Part shown: one piece after another, positions 33,197-41,477 of the stretch
How positions within the stretch are numbered: position 1 is the stretch's first letter
Layout: every line of letters begins with the position of its first letter
Assembly: GCF_013294115.1 (NCBI RefSeq)
Contig: NZ_JABSNP010000006.1
Location: 173,118 to 237,117 of the forward strand
Length of the DNA stretch: 64,000 bases
Direction: 5' to 3'
Source: Hymenobacter caeli
GTDB lineage: Bacteria; Bacteroidota; Bacteroidia; Cytophagales; Hymenobacteraceae
Notes under the pieces: model-generated
Database searches by the model: none
What the model was told of the DNA's origin: nothing
The model's input: the letters and a program-made list of their open reading frames with translations, nothing else
Translations under genes and position numbers: made by a program

Positions 33197-35629
33197 TCAA
33201 ACCGTTTTTTTAGCCCGCTCCACGCTCAGGCGTTGCAGGTTCTGGTCCATATCGTCGTCTTCCTCGTGGTAGCTGTCGTCGTAGTGGCGGATGGGAGCCT
33301 TGCCCGGCATCTGCTCGTTTTTGCCGTGCTCGAAGGTGACGAGCAGCGCCGGCAGCAGCACTAGGTTCGAGAAGTTGGTAATCAGCAGCGAGGCCCCCAT
33401 GAGCACGCCCAGGGCCTTGGTGCCCCCAAACTCGCTGAAGGCGAAGATGCTAAAGCCGATAAACAGCACGATGCTGGTGTAAATCATGCTCGTACCGGCC
33501 TCGCTCAACGTATTGGTGATGGCCTCGCGCACGGTGCGGCCGGTCATGGCCATTTCCTGCCGAAACTTGGCCAGCAGGTGAATGGAGTTATCGCCGTCGA
33601 TGCCCAGCGCAATCACGTAAATCAGGGCCGTGCTGGGCTTGAGCGCAATGCCGATGTAGCCCATGATGCCGGCCGTGAGCGTGAGCGTGACAATGTTGGG
33701 CGTGAGGGCGTAGAAGATGGTGCGGAACGAGCGGAACAGCAGCAGCACCACCAGCGCCACCAGCGCGAAGGCCCACAGCAGGCTCTCTTGCAGCGTGCCA
33801 ATCACGTACTCGTTGCCCTTCGTGAAAATCACCGTTGTGCCGGTGCGCGTCACCTTCATGCCCGAGCTTTTGAAGATGCGGGCGATGGCCGGCACGATGC
33901 GGCGCTGCACCAGCGTGTCGAGCTTGTGCGAACCAATGTCGGCAATTTTCAGGCTGACGCGGGCACTCTGCGAATTGCTGTTCACAAACGAGCGCACGAG
34001 CTTGCTGTCGGTGCCCACGCCGGTGCCTTTGGAGTTGGCCAGGTAGCTCAGAACGAAGTTTTTATCCGAGTTATCGGGCAAGCGGTAGAACTGCGGGCTG
34101 CCGTTGTAGAACGCCTGGGTGGCGGCTTTGATGAACGTGACGATGCTGATGGGCGGCGACAGCTCGGGCTGGGCCCGCAGGAACTTCTCGAACTGGTCGA
34201 TTTTCTGGAGGTTGGGTAGCTTGAGCAGGCCGTTGGGCTTGCCCGTATCCACCACAAATTCCAGCGGCATCACCCCGCTGAAGTGGGCCTGGAAAAAATC
34301 CAAATCGGTATTAACCGAACTTGACTTGGGCAAGTCATCGACCATGAACGACACCGCCTCAATCTTGCGAATGCCCAGCCCGGCAATAACGACCAGCCCC
34401 AGCGCCGCCAGGTACACGGTGCCGCGGCGGTGGAGCACCATGTAATCGAGGAAGTTGATGATGCCCATCAGCGGCTTCGAATCGAGGTGTTCGAGCTGCT
34501 TTTCGGTGGGCGGCGGCAGGAAGGTGAACACCGCCGGAATCATGATAAAACTAATGATGAAAGCCACGAAAATGTTGATCGTGGCCACCATCCCAAACTG
34601 GTACAGAATGGCAATGTCGGTGAAGGTGAACACCACGAAGCCGATGGCCGTGGTGGTGTTGTTCATCAGCGTGATGAGGCCGATTTTGCGAATAACCCGC
34701 GTCATGGCCAGAATCTGGTTGCCCGATTTGCGGTAGTCGTAGTGGTAGCGCGAGAGCAGGTAGGTACAGTTCGGCACCCCAATCACCACCAAAATACTCG
34801 GAATCAGGCCCGTGAGCAGGTTGATTTTGTAGCCCAGCAGCACGATGCTGGCAATGCACCACACCATGACGATGGCCACCACCAGCAGCGGGAACACTAC
34901 CGCCGACCACGTGCGGAAGAACAGGTACAACGTCACGCCCATCACCAGCAGCACCAGCAGGGCGAAGAACTTCATCTCACCGGCCACCTTCGTGGTCATC
35001 GTCGAGCGCACGTAGGGCAGGCCGGCGTAGTGCAGCTTGATGCCGGTGGCCTTCTGAAACTGCCCGGCGTGGCCCAGGATGTTGTTCATCACCGCCTGCC
35101 GGCGGTTGGAGTTCAGGTAGGCCGGATCGAGGGTCACGGCCAGCAGCGTGGCCCCAGAACGGGGGGCAATAATCTGGCCCTTGTAGAACTCGATGCTGTT
35201 CACCACCCGCAGCAGCGAGTCCAGCTCGTGCTGCGTACGGGGCCGGCGCTGGAAGACCGGGGCCGTTACAAACCGCCCCCCGGCCGTATCCTTCTCAATC
35301 TGAATGAGGCGCGTGATGCCCAGCACCCCGCTCACGCCCTGCACCTTGGCCAGCGTGTCGGTGAGGTGCTGGTACTGCGCGAAGTTTTTGAGGCCGTACA
35401 CCGAGCTGTCCTGCATGCCCAGCACGAGGATGTTGCCGTCCTCGCCGAAGGTTTTTTTGAATTGCTGGAAGTACACCATGTCGGGGTCCTTCGGGCTCAC
35501 CACCTGGGCAAAGTCGTAGGTCATCTCCACGTCCTTGGCCACCCAAGCCATATACAGAGTCGAAACACCGATGAGGCTCAGCAGCCAAACGCGGTACTTG
35601 ATGATAAAGAGGGCAATGTGTCCCCACAT
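33197..35629 (-). CDS. MMPL/RND-superfamily exporter (putative hydrophobe transporter)
   Basis: An 810-residue inner-membrane exporter with the duplicated RND layout: one TM helix, a large extracytoplasmic loop, five TM helices, then a second such half, 12 spans in all. Each TM bundle contains the sterol-sensing/MMPL-like core (VMGVTLYLFFRTWSAVVFPLLVV; ITLMNNTTTAIGFVVFTFTD; second half ALVALVVLLLFRSFRTIFYAL, YVIALGIDGDNSIHLLAKFRQE). That supports an MMPL or HAE3-like exporter of lipids or other hydrophobic compounds. I start it at ATG 35629 (MWGHIALFI); the GTG at 35689 would begin translation inside a repeat palindrome. No membrane-fusion partner is nearby. Confidence 0.82.
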   Translation of the reverse strand: MWGHIALFIIKYRVWLLSLIGVSTLYMAWVAKDVEMTYDFAQVVSPKDPDMVYFQQFKKTFGEDGNILVLGMQDSSVYGLKNFAQYQHLTDTLAKVQGVSGVLGITRLIQIEKDTAGGRFVTAPVFQRRPRTQHELDSLLRVVNSIEFYKGQIIAPRSGATLLAVTLDPAYLNSNRRQAVMNNILGHAGQFQKATGIKLHYAGLPYVRSTMTTKVAGEMKFFALLVLLVMGVTLYLFFRTWSAVVFPLLVVAIVMVWCIASIVLLGYKINLLTGLIPSILVVIGVPNCTYLLSRYHYDYRKSGNQILAMTRVIRKIGLITLMNNTTTAIGFVVFTFTDIAILYQFGMVATINIFVAFIISFIMIPAVFTFLPPPTEKQLEHLDSKPLMGIINFLDYMVLHRRGTVYLAALGLVVIAGLGIRKIEAVSFMVDDLPKSSSVNTDLDFFQAHFSGVMPLEFVVDTGKPNGLLKLPNLQKIDQFEKFLRAQPELSPPISIVTFIKAATQAFYNGSPQFYRLPDNSDKNFVLSYLANSKGTGVGTDSKLVRSFVNSNSQSARVSLKIADIGSHKLDTLVQRRIVPAIARIFKSSGMKVTRTGTTVIFTKGNEYVIGTLQESLLWAFALVALVVLLLFRSFRTIFYALTPNIVTLTLTAGIMGYIGIALKPSTALIYVIALGIDGDNSIHLLAKFRQEMAMTGRTVREAITNTLSEAGTSMIYTSIVLFIGFSIFAFSEFGGTKALGVLMGASLLITNFSNLVLLPALLVTFEHGKNEQMPGKAPIRHYDDSYHEEDDDMDQNLQRLSVERAKKTV

Positions 35630-35676
35630 AAGCGTCAGGAAATAAGCGAATAAGTAAAGGTAGGGGCCCCATGTAG

Positions 35677-35695
35677 AACGGAGTGGCACTCCGTT
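35677..35695. repeat. RAYT-associated palindrome, copy 1
   Basis: AACGGAGTGGCACTCCGTT, 9-bp arms around a single central base. It is 50 bp beyond the RAYT stop and next to the exporter start. Confidence 0.85.
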
Positions 35696-35747
35696 TTTAA
35701 CGTTCAGTTAACCCGTTGCTACAGCGGAGCACTACCTCGTATTCATT

Positions 35748-36344
35748 TTACCAGTCAGGATTCAGGTAAGTATGAGGCCATTGGGTCCAATCATCTACCA
35801 ACCCGGCCTTCACCGGATTATTCAAAACATACGCGATAATCCGGTCCATTTCGGCGGTATTCCGCACGTAATGGTCGTAGCTCTCCGGCTGCCAAAAGGC
35901 ATCACCCGTGCCCCCTATCAACTCATTGCAGCGCCGGGCAGTTCGGGCTTTCAACGATTGTAGCACTCGGTAAAACCGCTGGCCATCCGCCCCGATTGGG
36001 CTGACCAATAAATGGACGTGGTTTGCCATGATGCAGTAAGCCCACAGCGTGTAGTCGCGGCCGTGCCGAAAATGCAGCGCTTCGGCTACCACCTGCGCCA
36101 CGGCAGCTTGCCGCAGCCAGGTAGGGCCCCCGCCGCCAGTATCCAGCAGTTGGTCAAATACACCGAAGTAGCGCCGTTGGCGGGCGTGTGTTTGGTCAGG
36201 GTCTTCTTGAAAATGCAGTGGCTGAGCGTATTCTTTTTGCAATTGCTCGACGACGGCCAATGGCAGCGAGCCAGCCAGCCGAAAGGTGACAAACAGCGTG
36301 GCTCCCGGCGGCATGATGTGCGGCAGGTTACGCTGGTAGTGCAT
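35748..36344 (-). CDS. REP-associated tyrosine transposase (RAYT, IS200/IS605-like Y1)
   Basis: Single-strand HUH/Y1 transposase of the kind that mobilises or maintains REP palindromes. The 198-residue protein begins at ATG 36344 (MHYQRNLPHIMPPGATLFVTFRLAGSLP). HUH motif: ANHVHLLV near residues 107-114. The catalytic Tyr lies in the FWQPESYDHYVR segment near 150-161, then ...RIIAYVLNNPVKAGLVDDWTQWPHTY, the standard RAYT ending. Copies of a 19-nt palindrome flank it on both sides (35677, 36358, 36408), which is the expected association. The ORF could be opened to 36392, but that would start within the palindrome region. Probably an intact, domesticated mobile gene. Confidence 0.92.
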   Translation of the reverse strand: MHYQRNLPHIMPPGATLFVTFRLAGSLPLAVVEQLQKEYAQPLHFQEDPDQTHARQRRYFGVFDQLLDTGGGGPTWLRQAAVAQVVAEALHFRHGRDYTLWAYCIMANHVHLLVSPIGADGQRFYRVLQSLKARTARRCNELIGGTGDAFWQPESYDHYVRNTAEMDRIIAYVLNNPVKAGLVDDWTQWPHTYLNPDW

Positions 36345-36357
36345 AATTGATCTGTAA

Positions 36358-36426
36358 AACGGAGTGGCACTCCGTTGCTGTAGAACGTTCAATTAGCCCG
36401 GTCCCGGAACGGAGTGCCACTCCGTT
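36358..36426. repeat. RAYT-associated palindromes, copies 2 and 3 (inverted pair)
   Basis: 36358-36376 is identical to copy 1; 36408-36426 is the same palindrome in reverse orientation (central GCC for GGC). Together they make a BIME-like pair. The spacer contains AACGTTCAATTAGCCCG (36384-36400), 15/17 identical to 35699-35715 on the other side of the gene. Confidence 0.85.
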
Positions 36427-37938
36427 TTACAGCTTCTCGAAGATGCGGCGGAAGCTCACGGCTTCCGCGATGTAGGCCCGCAACGCGCTGATGGGCATCC
36501 GGGTCTGCTCGCGGGTGTCGCGGTGGCGCACGGTCACGGTGTCGTCTTCCAGCGTTTGGCCGTCCACCACGATGCAGAAGGGCGTGCCGATGAGGTCCTG
36601 GCGGGTGTAGCGCTTGCCGATGGCGTCCTTTTCCTCTACGGTCACGCGGAAGTCAAAGCGCAGGTCGTCAAATATTTGCTGGGCTTTTTCGGGCATGCCG
36701 TCTTTGCGCACCAGCGGAAAGATGGCGGCCTTGAGGGGGGCCAGGGCCGGGTGCAGCTTCAGGAACGTGCGGGTTTTGGTTTGCTGGGCTTCCCCTTCGC
36801 CTTCGATAACGGTTTCTTCGGCAAAGGCCTCGCAGAGCGTGGCCAGGAACAGGCGGTCGGCGCCCACGGAGGTTTCCACCACGAACGGGATGTAGTTGCC
36901 GTAGGCCTTGCCGGTGGCGGGGTCCAGGTCGGCGTCGAAGTACTGCTGCTTCTTGCGGCTCAGGTTCTGGTGCTGGGTCAGGTCGAAGTCGCCGCGCGAG
37001 TGGATGCCCTCGATTTCCTTGAAGCCGAACGGGAACTCGTACTCAATATCCACGGCGGCCTTGGCGTAGTGGGCCAGCTTGTCGTGGTCGTGGAAGCGCA
37101 GCTTCTCCGGGGCCAGGCCCACGGCTTCGTGGAAGCGGCGGCGGGCGGCCTTCCAGGTGTCGTACCACAGCTGCTCGGTGCCGGGGCGCACGAAGAACTG
37201 CATCTCCATCTGCTCAAACTCGCGCATCCGGAAGATGAACTGCCGGGCCACAATCTCGTTGCGGAACGCTTTGCCAATCTGGGCGATACCGAACGGCACC
37301 TTCTGCCGGGCCGACTTCTGCACGTTCAGAAAATTAACAAAAATGCCCTGGGCCGTTTCGGGCCGCAAGTACACGGGCGGCGCGTCCGAATCCACGGCCG
37401 AACCCTGGGTGGAGAACATCAGGTTGAACTGACGCACCTCCGTCCACTTGCCGGTACCCGACACGGGGCACACAATTTTCTCGTCGAGGATGAGCTGGCG
37501 CACGCCGGCCAGGTCGTTGGCCGTCAGCCGGCGGCCCATTTCGGCGGTGAGGGCCGCGCCGCGGGCGGGGTCGCCGGCCTTCTCGTACTCGGCGGCTTTT
37601 TCCTCCAGCAGCACGTCGGCGCGGTAACGCTTCTTGCTGTCGAGGTTGTCGATGAGCGGGTCGTTGAAGCCCGCCACGTGGCCACTAGCCTCCCAGGTGC
37701 GGGGGTCCATGAAAATGGCGGCGTCGAGGCCCACCACGTTGTCGTGCAGCTGCGTCATGGCCTCCCACCACAGGCGCTTGAGGTTGTTCTTCAGCTCCAC
37801 GCCGTTGGGGCCGTAGTCGTACACGGCGGCCAGGCCGTCGTAAATCTCGGAGGACTGGAACACGAAGCCGTATTCCTTGGCGTGGGCCACGATGTCTTTC
37901 AGCTGGGCCGCGTCGGCGGGGGCAGTGGGGTTGCTCAT
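36427..37938 (-). CDS. glyQS: Glycyl-tRNA synthetase (class II, homodimeric type)
   Basis: Charges tRNA-Gly. The 503-residue chain starts at ATG 37938 (MSNPTAPADAAQLKDIV) and has the single-polypeptide eukaryal/Gram-positive-type architecture, not the split alpha2-beta2 form. Motif 2 region: FRNEIVARQFIFRMREFEQMEMQFFVRPG (near 220-248). Motif 3 region: VETSVGADRLFLATLCEAF (near 345-363). The C-terminal anticodon-binding domain starts near LHPALAPLKAAIFPLVRKDG with FCIVVDGQTLEDDTVTVRHRDTREQTRM near the end. RYRADVLLEEKAAEYEK is typical of the family insert. The stop codon abuts RAYT palindrome copy 3. Confidence 0.95.
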   Translation of the reverse strand: MSNPTAPADAAQLKDIVAHAKEYGFVFQSSEIYDGLAAVYDYGPNGVELKNNLKRLWWEAMTQLHDNVVGLDAAIFMDPRTWEASGHVAGFNDPLIDNLDSKKRYRADVLLEEKAAEYEKAGDPARGAALTAEMGRRLTANDLAGVRQLILDEKIVCPVSGTGKWTEVRQFNLMFSTQGSAVDSDAPPVYLRPETAQGIFVNFLNVQKSARQKVPFGIAQIGKAFRNEIVARQFIFRMREFEQMEMQFFVRPGTEQLWYDTWKAARRRFHEAVGLAPEKLRFHDHDKLAHYAKAAVDIEYEFPFGFKEIEGIHSRGDFDLTQHQNLSRKKQQYFDADLDPATGKAYGNYIPFVVETSVGADRLFLATLCEAFAEETVIEGEGEAQQTKTRTFLKLHPALAPLKAAIFPLVRKDGMPEKAQQIFDDLRFDFRVTVEEKDAIGKRYTRQDLIGTPFCIVVDGQTLEDDTVTVRHRDTREQTRMPISALRAYIAEAVSFRRIFEKL

Positions 37939-38119
37939 AAGGGGCAAAATTAGCCTGCGGATGCTAAGGGAGTAGTCGGCCGGGGCAAATTGGGGGTGCT
38001 GCCAAGGCACTGGCCGGCCGGATTGGGCCCCGCAACAGGCGTTAAATTATGCTTAGTTGGACGAGAAGCCACGCCTAGCAGTCATAATTCGGTAACATAG
38101 CCGCGGCCGAATGTCCCGC

Positions 38120-38127
38120 TACCTTTG
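38120..38127 (+). promoter_or_regulatory. Bacteroidota-type -7 element TACCTTTG
   Basis: TACCTTTG matches TAnnTTTG fully and lies 41 bp before ATG 38168. Its position inside the longer open frame supports the downstream start for the phosphate permease. Confidence 0.45.
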
Positions 38128-38167
38128 GAAAAGATTTCATCCCAAAGTTCCCACCAACCCACCTTAT

Positions 38168-39571
38168 ATGTTTGGTTTAGAACCCCATGTGTTGCTGCTG
38201 CTGGGCGTGTGCCTGCTGGCCGCCTGCGCGTTCGAGTTCGTCAACGGCTTCCACGACACGGCCAACGCCGTGGCCACGGTCATCTACACCAACACGCTGC
38301 GGCCCTGGGTGGCCGTTATCTGGTCGGCGTTCTGGAACTTCATCGGCGTGTTTTCCGGCGGCATCGCCGTGGCCATGGGCATCGTGTATTTGTTGCCCGT
38401 CGAGAGCCTCGTGGACCAGAACGTGTACCACGGCATCGCCATGGTGGGGGCCCTCATCCTGGCCGCCATCATCTGGAACGTGGGCACCTGGTACTACGGC
38501 CTGCCCTCCAGCTCGTCGCACGCCCTCATCGGCTCCATTTTGGGGGTAGGCATTGCCTTTTCGCTGCTGCCGGGCAGCAAGGGGGCGGCCGTGAACTGGA
38601 GCAAGGCCGGCGAAACCGGCCTGGCCCTGATTTCAAGCCCGCTGCTGGGCTTCACCTTCACCATCGGTATGATGTTCCTGCTCAAGCGCTTCGTTAAAAG
38701 CAAGGCCATTTTCAAGGAGCCGCACAAGCGCAAGCCCCCGCCCCTCTGGATTCGGCTGCTGCTGGTGGTCACCTGCACGCTGGTGAGCTTCTTCCACGGC
38801 TCCAACGACGGACAAAAGGGCGTGGGCCTCATCATGCTCATCCTCATCGGCATCGTGCCCACGGTGTTCGCCCTCAACCAAGGCAAAAACCCGCTCGACC
38901 TGCGCCAGTCGCTGGTGCAGGTCGAGTTTGTGATGAACCGCGTGAACCGCGCCGAGCTGGGTCCCGCCGACCAAAAGCTGCTGGCCGAAGTGCAGGCCCA
39001 GACCAGCGACCTCGACCGCGTGTTTGCCGGCAAAAACGACAAGGCCCAGCTGCCCAAAGCGGCCGGCTTCGAAATCCGCCGCGACATCCTCCTGCTCGAC
39101 AACCGCGCCAAAAAGCTGCTCGGCTCGAAAAGCGTCAGCCTCAGCGACGAGAACCGCGCCACCTACGCCGGGGCCATCAAGGAGATGAAAACCTTCACCG
39201 ACTACGCGCCCTGGTGGGTGCTGCTGGTGGTGTCGTTCTCGCTGGCCTGCGGCACGATGATCGGCTGGCAGCGCATCGTGACCACCATCGGCGAGCGGAT
39301 TGGCAAGGAGCACCTCAACTACGCCCAGGGGGCCAGCTCCGAACTGGTGGCCGCCGCCATGATTGGCGTGAACACCGCCTTTGGCCTGCCCACCTCCACC
39401 ACGCACGTACTCTCGTCGGCCATCGCCGGCAGCATGGTGGCCAACCGCGGCATCAAAAACCTGAACCCCCAGATGGTGCGCAACATCGCCCTGGCCTGGG
39501 TGCTCACGCTGCCCGTCACGATGGTGCTGGCCGGGGGCCTATTCCTGTTGTTCCGCGCCGTGCTGGGCTAG
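38168..39571 (+). CDS. Inorganic phosphate transporter, PiT family
   Basis: Secondary transporter for phosphate (usually as a metal-phosphate complex with protons) in the inner membrane. 467 residues from ATG 38168 (MFGLEPHVLLLLGV). The two PiT signature repeats are present: FVNGFHDTANAVATVIYT near 25-42 and FFHGSNDGQKGVGLI near 210-224. GLPTSTTHVLSSAIAGSM near the end is the partner motif of GLPSSSSHALIGSILG. A soluble central loop of about 125 residues separates the halves. The ATG at 38111 lies upstream of a good -7 element and is less likely. A strong bidirectional terminator follows. Confidence 0.92.
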   Translation: MFGLEPHVLLLLGVCLLAACAFEFVNGFHDTANAVATVIYTNTLRPWVAVIWSAFWNFIGVFSGGIAVAMGIVYLLPVESLVDQNVYHGIAMVGALILAAIIWNVGTWYYGLPSSSSHALIGSILGVGIAFSLLPGSKGAAVNWSKAGETGLALISSPLLGFTFTIGMMFLLKRFVKSKAIFKEPHKRKPPPLWIRLLLVVTCTLVSFFHGSNDGQKGVGLIMLILIGIVPTVFALNQGKNPLDLRQSLVQVEFVMNRVNRAELGPADQKLLAEVQAQTSDLDRVFAGKNDKAQLPKAAGFEIRRDILLLDNRAKKLLGSKSVSLSDENRATYAGAIKEMKTFTDYAPWWVLLVVSFSLACGTMIGWQRIVTTIGERIGKEHLNYAQGASSELVAAAMIGVNTAFGLPTSTTHVLSSAIAGSMVANRGIKNLNPQMVRNIALAWVLTLPVTMVLAGGLFLLFRAVLG

Positions 39572-39596
39572 TCCCGCCGGGCCCCGTCCCTACAAC

Positions 39597-39629
39597 AAAA
39601 AAGGTGGCCCTGCGCGGGCCACCTTTTTT
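39597..39629. terminator. Bidirectional intrinsic terminator
   Basis: 14-bp perfect stem AAAAAAGGTGGCCC/GGGCCACCTTTTTT (39597-39610 with 39616-39629), TGCGC loop. It serves the phosphate permease and probably the converging gene at 39711. Confidence 0.92.
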
Positions 39630-39657
39630 GTGGGGTAAAACAGGCTTTTAGAGCGAG

Positions 39658-39702
39658 TTATCCACTTATCCACAGCAAAAAACCGCTGTTTTGTGGATAA
39701 CT
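39658..39702. promoter_or_regulatory. Inverted DnaA-box cluster
   Basis: GAGTTATCCAC and GTGGATAACTC form an inverted repeat around an A+T-rich centre. It contains two perfect consensus DnaA boxes, TTATCCACA at 39666-39674 and its complement TGTGGATAA at 39692-39700, plus TTATCCACT at 39658-39666. Confidence 0.65.
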
Positions 39703-39710
39703 CAGGGAAC

Positions 39711-40196
39711 TTACTTGGGCCACTGCACTTCCAGCTCGTCGTTGATGAAAACGCCGAAATTGATGAATTGCAGCACGCCCTCGTCGAAGTACAAATCAAT
39801 CATCGATTGCTCATAGCTCAGGCGCACCTCGCCGCCGTCCATGTTTTCAATTTCGGCGTCGGCCACGCCGTGGCTTTGCATCAGGGCCTGAATTTTTTCG
39901 AGCGGCTGGCCCTGGATGATTTCGCCGAACAGGCGCATGTTGGGGTTGTCGGTTTCGATGCAGCTCAGGCGAAAATCGTCTTCGCGGTCGAAGTACAGCG
40001 ACACTAGGTAGTCCTCCTCGTGATAGACCCACTCCTGGTGCTCAAACTCGTCTTCGTCCTCCGACTCCTCGATTTCCTCGGGCTCGCCCACCAGGGTCCG
40101 CACCTCGTCCATGGTGGCCCCGAAGCGCAGCAGGCCCATGCCGGTGCCCAGGGTGATTTCGTTTTCCTCGACGCTGGAGGGCTGAATGGTTGCCAT
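39711..40196 (-). CDS. Conserved-looking acidic protein of unknown function (161 aa)
   Basis: No family recognised. The 161-residue product is strongly acidic, with an EEIEESEDEDEFEHQEWVYHEEDY stretch near residues 40-63. The pattern LGTGMGLLRFGATMDEVRTLVGEPEE at 16-41 resembles the opening of small immunity- or SMI1-like folds, but that is only a visual impression. The C-terminal half alternates beta-like and helical segments (FRLSCIETDNPNMRLFGEIIQGQPLEKIQALMQ). No signal peptide or membrane span. It lies between two DnaA-box clusters, with stop 8 bp from the first, which makes an origin-proximal position likely but says nothing about function. Confidence 0.65.
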   Translation of the reverse strand: MATIQPSSVEENEITLGTGMGLLRFGATMDEVRTLVGEPEEIEESEDEDEFEHQEWVYHEEDYLVSLYFDREDDFRLSCIETDNPNMRLFGEIIQGQPLEKIQALMQSHGVADAEIENMDGGEVRLSYEQSMIDLYFDEGVLQFINFGVFINDELEVQWPK

Positions 40197-40268
40197 TGGG
40201 CTGGTAAGTAAAAGTGATGCGCAAAGGTAAGAACGGGGCGCGGGGCCCCGGCGTTGACCGGCCGCGGG

Positions 40269-40763
40269 CTACTTGCCGTAGCGGGCCATGAAAGCTTCTT
40301 TCTGGCGCAGGTACTCGGGGTGGGTTTTGGCCGCGTCCCACCGCCGGCCGAAGATTTCGGCAGCGGCCACTTTGTCGGGGTCGGGCGCGGCGGTGCGGGG
40401 CAGCTCGGCGCGGCCGTGGGCCCCGCTCTGGCCCTTTTTATCGTCGGGCACGGGGCCGGCGTATTTTTTGCCGCCGGCGTGGTTGGCGTAGCGCCGGGCC
40501 CGGGTGAAGCCCATCTGCAAAAACTTGCGGGCCATGTCGGCCCCCACGAAATCTTCGGCCTTCAAATACGCCTCGAACAGGCCCCAAATGGCCGCCGACG
40601 AAGCCGTGGCCGCCGCCGCGTCTTTGAAGCGCCAGTGGGGCAGGATTTCGGCCTTGTAGGGCTGCACCAGCAGCACGCCCTGCTCGCCGCGGCCCACGCG
40701 GTACAGCTCGGGGTGTTGGCGGAAATCGACGGTGGCGAAATCAAGGGTGTAGTCGAACGGCAT
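40269..40763 (-). CDS. DUF4385 domain protein
   Basis: 164 residues from ATG 40763 (MPFDYTLDFATVDFRQHPELYRVGRGEQGVLLVQPYKAEILPHWRF). The opening is the DUF4385 signature, followed by FVGADMARKFLQMGFTRARRYANHAGGKKYAG near residues 77-108. Both are highly conserved blocks in that family of unknown function. The in-frame extension up to 40853 is Pro/Gly/Arg-rich and begins in the origin-like region, so I reject it. The C-terminus ends in YLRQKEAFMARYGK. It borders the DnaA-box-rich intergenic region. Confidence 0.82.
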   Translation of the reverse strand: MPFDYTLDFATVDFRQHPELYRVGRGEQGVLLVQPYKAEILPHWRFKDAAAATASSAAIWGLFEAYLKAEDFVGADMARKFLQMGFTRARRYANHAGGKKYAGPVPDDKKGQSGAHGRAELPRTAAPDPDKVAAAEIFGRRWDAAKTHPEYLRQKEAFMARYGK

Positions 40764-41477
40764 GGCCGGGCCCGGGCGGGGATAGCGGGGCCCACCGGGT
40801 AAATAGCTCCTCGGGTGGCGGGCCCCGGGCCCCCGGGCAGCCTGCTTACGCAAACGGGCCCCGCCGGGCCGGCCGGAACTGAATTTTGGAAGCCGGCCCC
40901 GAAGTTTTCCACCTGGATAAATTTTGATTAAATTTTTTTTGAAAAAAATCCCTTTCTATTCTCAGTCATTAGGGACGTTGATAAGTGGACAACCCGCGGG
41001 GGTTATCCACCGGCGGGATAACTTGTGCGTAACCCCGGGCTTATGCACCGGCTATCCACCGGCATTGTGGATATCATTCGGCTGGAAAACAAGTAGTTGC
41101 GTAGGTTTTCCACCTATCCCCACGTTCTCCACATACGCACAATCCACACGGGCGGGCCGGTGGGGATTGTGCGTATGCGGGGGGCGAGTTATCCCCGGTT
41201 ATCCCCAGCCGCCGGCACCTGTGCCGGGGCCCCTACCAGCCAAAAAAAGTTGTGCGCATGTTATCCACGTGCGGCCGGTAGGTTTCCCCCAGGTTATCCA
41301 CCAAAACGGGAAGCTGGTTCACCGGCTGTGGAAAACCCGGTGGAAAACAGGTGGATTACTGCCTAAAAAAGCCCTCAGTAACTGGAATCAAGGAAAAGTT
41401 GTCCCCGATTGTCCGTCAGCGGGTCGCTGACAGTTGCCAGGCCACCCATAGTATCGACGATTGGGGCCGCCTGTAAC
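40764..41477. other. Candidate chromosomal replication origin (oriC)
   Basis: 714 bp without a gene. An A+T-rich tract (about 40916-40963, with runs of T and A) is followed by a dense array of DnaA-box-like nonamers: TTATCCACC 41003-41011, TTATGCACC 41041-41049, CTATCCACC 41052-41060, a reversed GTGGATA near 41068, TTATCCCC at 41189 and 41199, TTATCCACG 41261-41269, TTATCCACC 41294-41302, and many related TCCAC/GTGGA words to 41355. A second cluster lies 1.3 kb away (39658-39702). mnmG (gidA) 2.7 kb to the right, recF and a parS match 22 kb to the left agree with an origin. dnaA itself is not in the window. Confidence 0.62.

Noticed and set aside
35630..35689. 20-residue N-terminal extension of the MMPL exporter from GTG 35689
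   Set aside because: It would be encoded by the RAYT palindrome itself; ATG 35629 begins the first membrane helix directly.
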